Source of the DNA: Bacillaceae bacterium S4-13-56
GTDB taxonomy: Bacteria > Bacillota > Bacilli > Bacillales > JAWJLM01
Assembly: GCA_040191315.1 (NCBI GenBank)
Contig: JAWJLM010000011.1
Location: forward strand, 1 to 64,000
Direction: 5' to 3'
DNA: 64,000 nucleotides
Shown here: piece by piece, positions 61,234 through 64,000 of the stretch
Position numbering within the stretch: position 1 is the first letter of the stretch
Layout: each line of letters opens with the position of its first letter
Program-made: the position numbers and the translations under genes
Notes under the pieces: model-generated
The model's input: only the letters and a program-made list of their open reading frames with translations
Told to the model about the DNA's origin: nothing
Database searches by the model: none

Positions 61234-62454
61234 TTATGGTAAATATATTGGATTTATTTGATCTGATGGAACTGGGATTGGATTCGTTAAATCGTAATTA
61301 CTTAATTTTTTAAGGCCAGCATTACTAAACTGAACAGTTTCGTATCCAAAAGATCTGGCTGTGAGAAGGATTCCCTCGATCATAGTCAGATTTTCTTGAT
61401 TCGCTAATAATGTAGTCCCCTGTGAAAATTCCACAATTAATGTCTCCTCATTTAAAGGCTCCACACGATTGATTTCCACATCTTCTGGAATAATAGACTG
61501 TAAGAGTGAGTAATCTTCAGGGCTTGTAAGTTCAGAAATATTGTCTTCAATATTATCAATTTCTGTATCCATTGGAACCAGCATTCCCATAGCCTTTTCA
61601 TCAATTTTATATAAGAAATATATTTCTTTATCTGGTTGTTGAATTTTCACTTCTTTCATAGGACCAGCATGAGGAAAATCAACTCCACTTTCTCCATTCT
61701 CATTTTGAAAAAGGATGGTTTTATATCTAGTATTTCCAAACATTCGATGTAATGACCGGATTAAAGCATCCTCAACATAAGAGCCACTTGATGCAAAGAA
61801 AGATTGTGGAACTTGAACATGAACAATAGATAAATCTTGATCAAGTGTAAAAGTTATCCCCTTCAAAAAAGATTCCATTAATCCCCACTGTTCGAGTAAT
61901 TCCGATTGGTCCTTATTAAGTTCGTGATATACCTCTTCTTTGGTCATGATACTAGTGGAAATAACCGTAGCTGGCACGTTATATAAGAAATCCTTACTTG
62001 GGAACACATACTGTACTGCGGCTGTGTCTGATAAATTAGATGTAACGAGGTGGGAATTTATAGGTGAAACTCCCATTATCCCCATGCCCCCTAAAATGGA
62101 TTCGTCAGCTGCATCTGTTTCTGAAAGACCAATCTGATTTGGTCCTGTATGATTTAGACTTTCTTCTGACAGACGGCTCGTGTCATTATGAATTTGTACT
62201 GTGTCATCCCTGTTATCCTTAAGGAATAATGTAGGAGAAATCATAAACACTATTTACATAACAGCAGCTGCAGCAAAGGAAGGAAGTACCCATGGTTGCT
62301 TTAAGACATTTTTTCTTCGCGGTATAGTCTGCTCTTGATCAAGTCGTGAGGAAATTTGTTCAAGCCATTCCTGTTTTGATTTTGTATCTTGAATACTTGG
62401 CATATTTCTTAATAGATCTTCTATTTCTTCCTCACTATAACTCTTTTGCTTCAC
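61234..62454 (-). pseudogene. rsiX: Anti-sigma factor RsiX with in-frame ochre stop
   Basis: The N-terminal part (62454-62257) has the cytoplasmic RsiX-like region and starts a membrane segment (WVLPSFAAAAVM). A TAA at 62256-62254 follows, and the same frame continues IVFMISPTLFLKDN and on to 61234, about 335 residues of extracytoplasmic domain. The reading frame is otherwise intact. Total would be about 406 codons. The gene overlaps sigX by about 20 bp as expected. Causes could be a true nonsense mutation, a sequencing error, or reinitiation at GTG 62250. Confidence 0.8.
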
Positions 62455-62986
62455 GTCTAACACCCTCCTCTCCGACCTTTTGTTCTAATAATGTTCTAAG
62501 TGCCTTCATTCCTCGATGCTGTGTAGTTTTCACCTTACTTAAACTCCACCCTAAAATCTCTGCTGTTTCCTGGATAGATAGATCTTGTATATAACGTAAT
62601 ATAATGACGGTTTTTTGATCGATTGTACAGTGTTCTAAGCATTCATAAATTTCTTTGATCTCTTCATTTTGAACAGCCATTTCTTCTGGAATGGGATCAG
62701 AATCCTGGATTAAAGGACTATTTTCTCCAATATCAAATAAATCCATAATATGTTTTTTTCTTCTTTTTTGTCCCCTAAAATAGTCAATAGCTGCATGTCT
62801 AGCTATAGAAAATATCCATGTTTTTTCGCTACTGTTCCCTTTAAAACTATCGTATGATTTAATAATATTGATATACACTTCTTGAGATAGGTCCTCAGCC
62901 AATTGTTTATTTCTTACCATATAAAAAAGAAATTGAAACAGATCATGATGATATTTATCATATAAGTCCTCAAACACCTCTTGCAT
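62435..62986 (-). CDS. sigX: ECF sigma factor SigX
   Basis: A 183-residue ECF sigma factor. Region 2 includes NKQLAEDLSQEVYINIIKSY (about 25-45) and IFSIARHAAIDYFRGQKRR; region 4 has IQETAEILGWSLSKVKTTQH. SigX controls cell-envelope modification and stress in B. subtilis, with RsiX as its anti-sigma. ATG at 62986 follows GGAGGACTCTCC. Position between resE and rsiX matches B. subtilis. Confidence 0.95.
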   Translation of the reverse strand: MQEVFEDLYDKYHHDLFQFLFYMVRNKQLAEDLSQEVYINIIKSYDSFKGNSSEKTWIFSIARHAAIDYFRGQKRRKKHIMDLFDIGENSPLIQDSDPIPEEMAVQNEEIKEIYECLEHCTIDQKTVIILRYIQDLSIQETAEILGWSLSKVKTTQHRGMKALRTLLEQKVGEEGVRREAKEL

Positions 62987-63091
62987 GGAGAGTCCTCCGT
63001 TCATAATCTTAGTCGATTCTGCTAAAAAAAAGTTACAACCTTCCTGCTATTTTCTCTTTAAGACTATTTTACCTTTTTATAGAATACAAAA

Positions 63092-63136
63092 GAAGTATCA
63101 ATCTTGCATCCATTGGGACTGCGAGATTGATACTTC
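63092..63136 (-). terminator. Terminator after resE
   Basis: GAAGTATCAATCT and AGATTGATACTTC form a 13-bp perfect stem with a 19-nt loop, followed on the minus strand by TTTTGTATTC. Confidence 0.8.
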
Positions 63137-63181
63137 AGAATAGTTTAATATTTTTTCACGAGTAACAAGATTAATCAACAA

Positions 63182-64000
63182 TTAGCTTGCAATTTCGAGA
63201 TAATTTGGAATAAAAAAGGTGAATGTTGTCCCTTCTTGTAACTTACTGTGGACAGAAATTGTCCCATTATGGGCTTCCACAATGTTTTTAACAATCGCTA
63301 ATCCTAACCCAGTCCCTGTTTTCCCTTTTCCTCTTGATCGAGACTTATCAGCTTTATAAAATCTTTCAAATACAAATGGCAGATCTTCCTCTGATATCCC
63401 TGACCCTGAATCCTTAACAGAGAACTGCACACCATTTGATTGTTTTTGCACAATCAAATGAACATCTCCATTTTCATTAGTATGTCGGATTGCATTGTCA
63501 ATTAAGTTTGTTAATACCTGCTCTAACCGATCGGGATCTACATTTAAGGAAGAAAGATCATTTGAAAAATCAAACTTCAATTGAATGTTTTGTTCTTTGG
63601 CTAGCCCTTGGAATTTACGTATGATTCGATCACAGAAGGTGCGTAGATCGACTTGATTAATGTTCAATTGGATGTGCCCTGCTTCCATTCGCGCTAGATC
63701 TAAAAGTTCATTTACTAGCCTGCCGATTCGTAATGACTCGTCATGGATAATAGCGGCTAATTCATTTTTTTCTTCCTTGGATTCAGCAATATCGTCCATG
63801 ATCGCTTCACTATATCCTTGAAGCATAGATATAGGTGTTCTCAATTCATGTGAAACGTTTGCAATAAAATCCTTTCGAAGCTTATCCAATCTTCTTTCCT
63901 CTGACATATCTCGAATTACAGCTACAGCCCCCCTGACATATGACTGGTCATAGAGTGGAGTCATGATAATAACCCAATTCCTTCCTTGAAAGGCAAACTC
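63182..64000 (-). CDS. resE: Sensor histidine kinase ResE, C-terminal part
   Basis: Partial gene: the frame stays open to the window edge (12 codons before the internal ATG at 63964). Present are the end of a PAS domain, HisKA with VSHELRTP (phosphorylated His), N box DNAIRH, G1 DSGSGI, F box [11 protein letters not shown] and G2 [10 protein letters not shown]. The ATP-binding domain is intact. ResE phosphorylates ResD for respiratory control. Identity rests on domain order and the location next to sigX. Confidence 0.93.
   Translation of the reverse strand, partial: EFAFQGRNWVIIMTPLYDQSYVRGAVAVIRDMSEERRLDKLRKDFIANVSHELRTPISMLQGYSEAIMDDIAESKEEKNELAAIIHDESLRIGRLVNELLDLARMEAGHIQLNINQVDLRTFCDRIIRKFQGLAKEQNIQLKFDFSNDLSSLNVDPDRLEQVLTNLIDNAIRHTNENGDVHLIVQKQSNGVQFSVKDSGSGISEEDLPFVFERFYKADKSRSRGKGKTGTGLGLAIVKNIVEAHNGTISVHSKLQEGTTFTFFIPNYLEIAS

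Overview
This window is chromosome from a low-GC, endospore-forming Firmicute of the family Bacillaceae. The evidence is the AT-rich codon use, strong AAGGAGG ribosome sites, and sporulation and germination genes (cotJABC, sleB-ypeB, spoVIF, ylaJ). Gene order follows two separate arcs of the Bacillus subtilis chromosome. A relative such as Oceanobacillus, Virgibacillus or another halotolerant bacillus is plausible, but species cannot be fixed from the sequence alone. No rRNA, tRNA, CRISPR array, prophage or intact transposase was seen.

Left arc (1-28.2 kb): this is the ylbC-ylbB-ctaGFEDCBA-pycA-ftsW-ylaN-glsA-ylaL-ylaK-ylaJ-ylaI-ylaH-ylaF-suhB-yktB-speA block. It supplies the caa3-type cytochrome oxidase with its heme A pathway (CtaB, CtaA) and assembly factors (CtaG, CtaM). 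It also carries anaplerosis (PycA), cell division (FtsW), glutaminase and arginine decarboxylase. A 37-residue SR1P peptide gene with its own promoter lies tail to tail with speA. The typA (bipA) gene usually found beside ylaF-ylaH is missing here.

Middle (28.2-32.4 kb): a short accessory stretch holds DUF3055-like and DUF1885-like genes, a polysaccharide deacetylase lipoprotein, an aromatic-acid-exporter-like membrane protein and an unrecognised lipoprotein with a possible overlapping leader ORF. It joins the two arcs at a synteny break.

Right arc (32.4-64 kb): yphF-yphE-spoVIF-gpsA-der-YIEGIA genes-yphA-ypzI-fni-rpsA-plsC-cmk-ypfB-ypfA-ypeB-sleB-prsW-ansA-ypdA-gudB-mecB-ypbG-CBS-cotJABC-ypbE-ypbD-recQ-ypbB-fer-serA-rsiX-sigX-resE. 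These cover phospholipid synthesis, ribosome maturation, isoprenoids, spore-cortex lysis, envelope stress, low-molecular-weight thiol redox and the ResE/SigX signalling pair. Two genes are broken: rsiX has an in-frame ochre codon inside its membrane segment, and an XRE regulator is split by a short insert resembling an IS200/IS605 right end.

The unusual layer is intergenic. Three dispersed structured repeat families (R1, R2, R3 here) and one long-inverted-repeat element fill most gaps. R2 has subterminal palindromes, occurs as full, deleted and minimal copies, and carries an internal module that is moved and inverted between copies. R3 folds into hairpins whose paired positions appear to change together. 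Strong palindromic operator candidates sit in the fer, serA and DUF3055 promoters.
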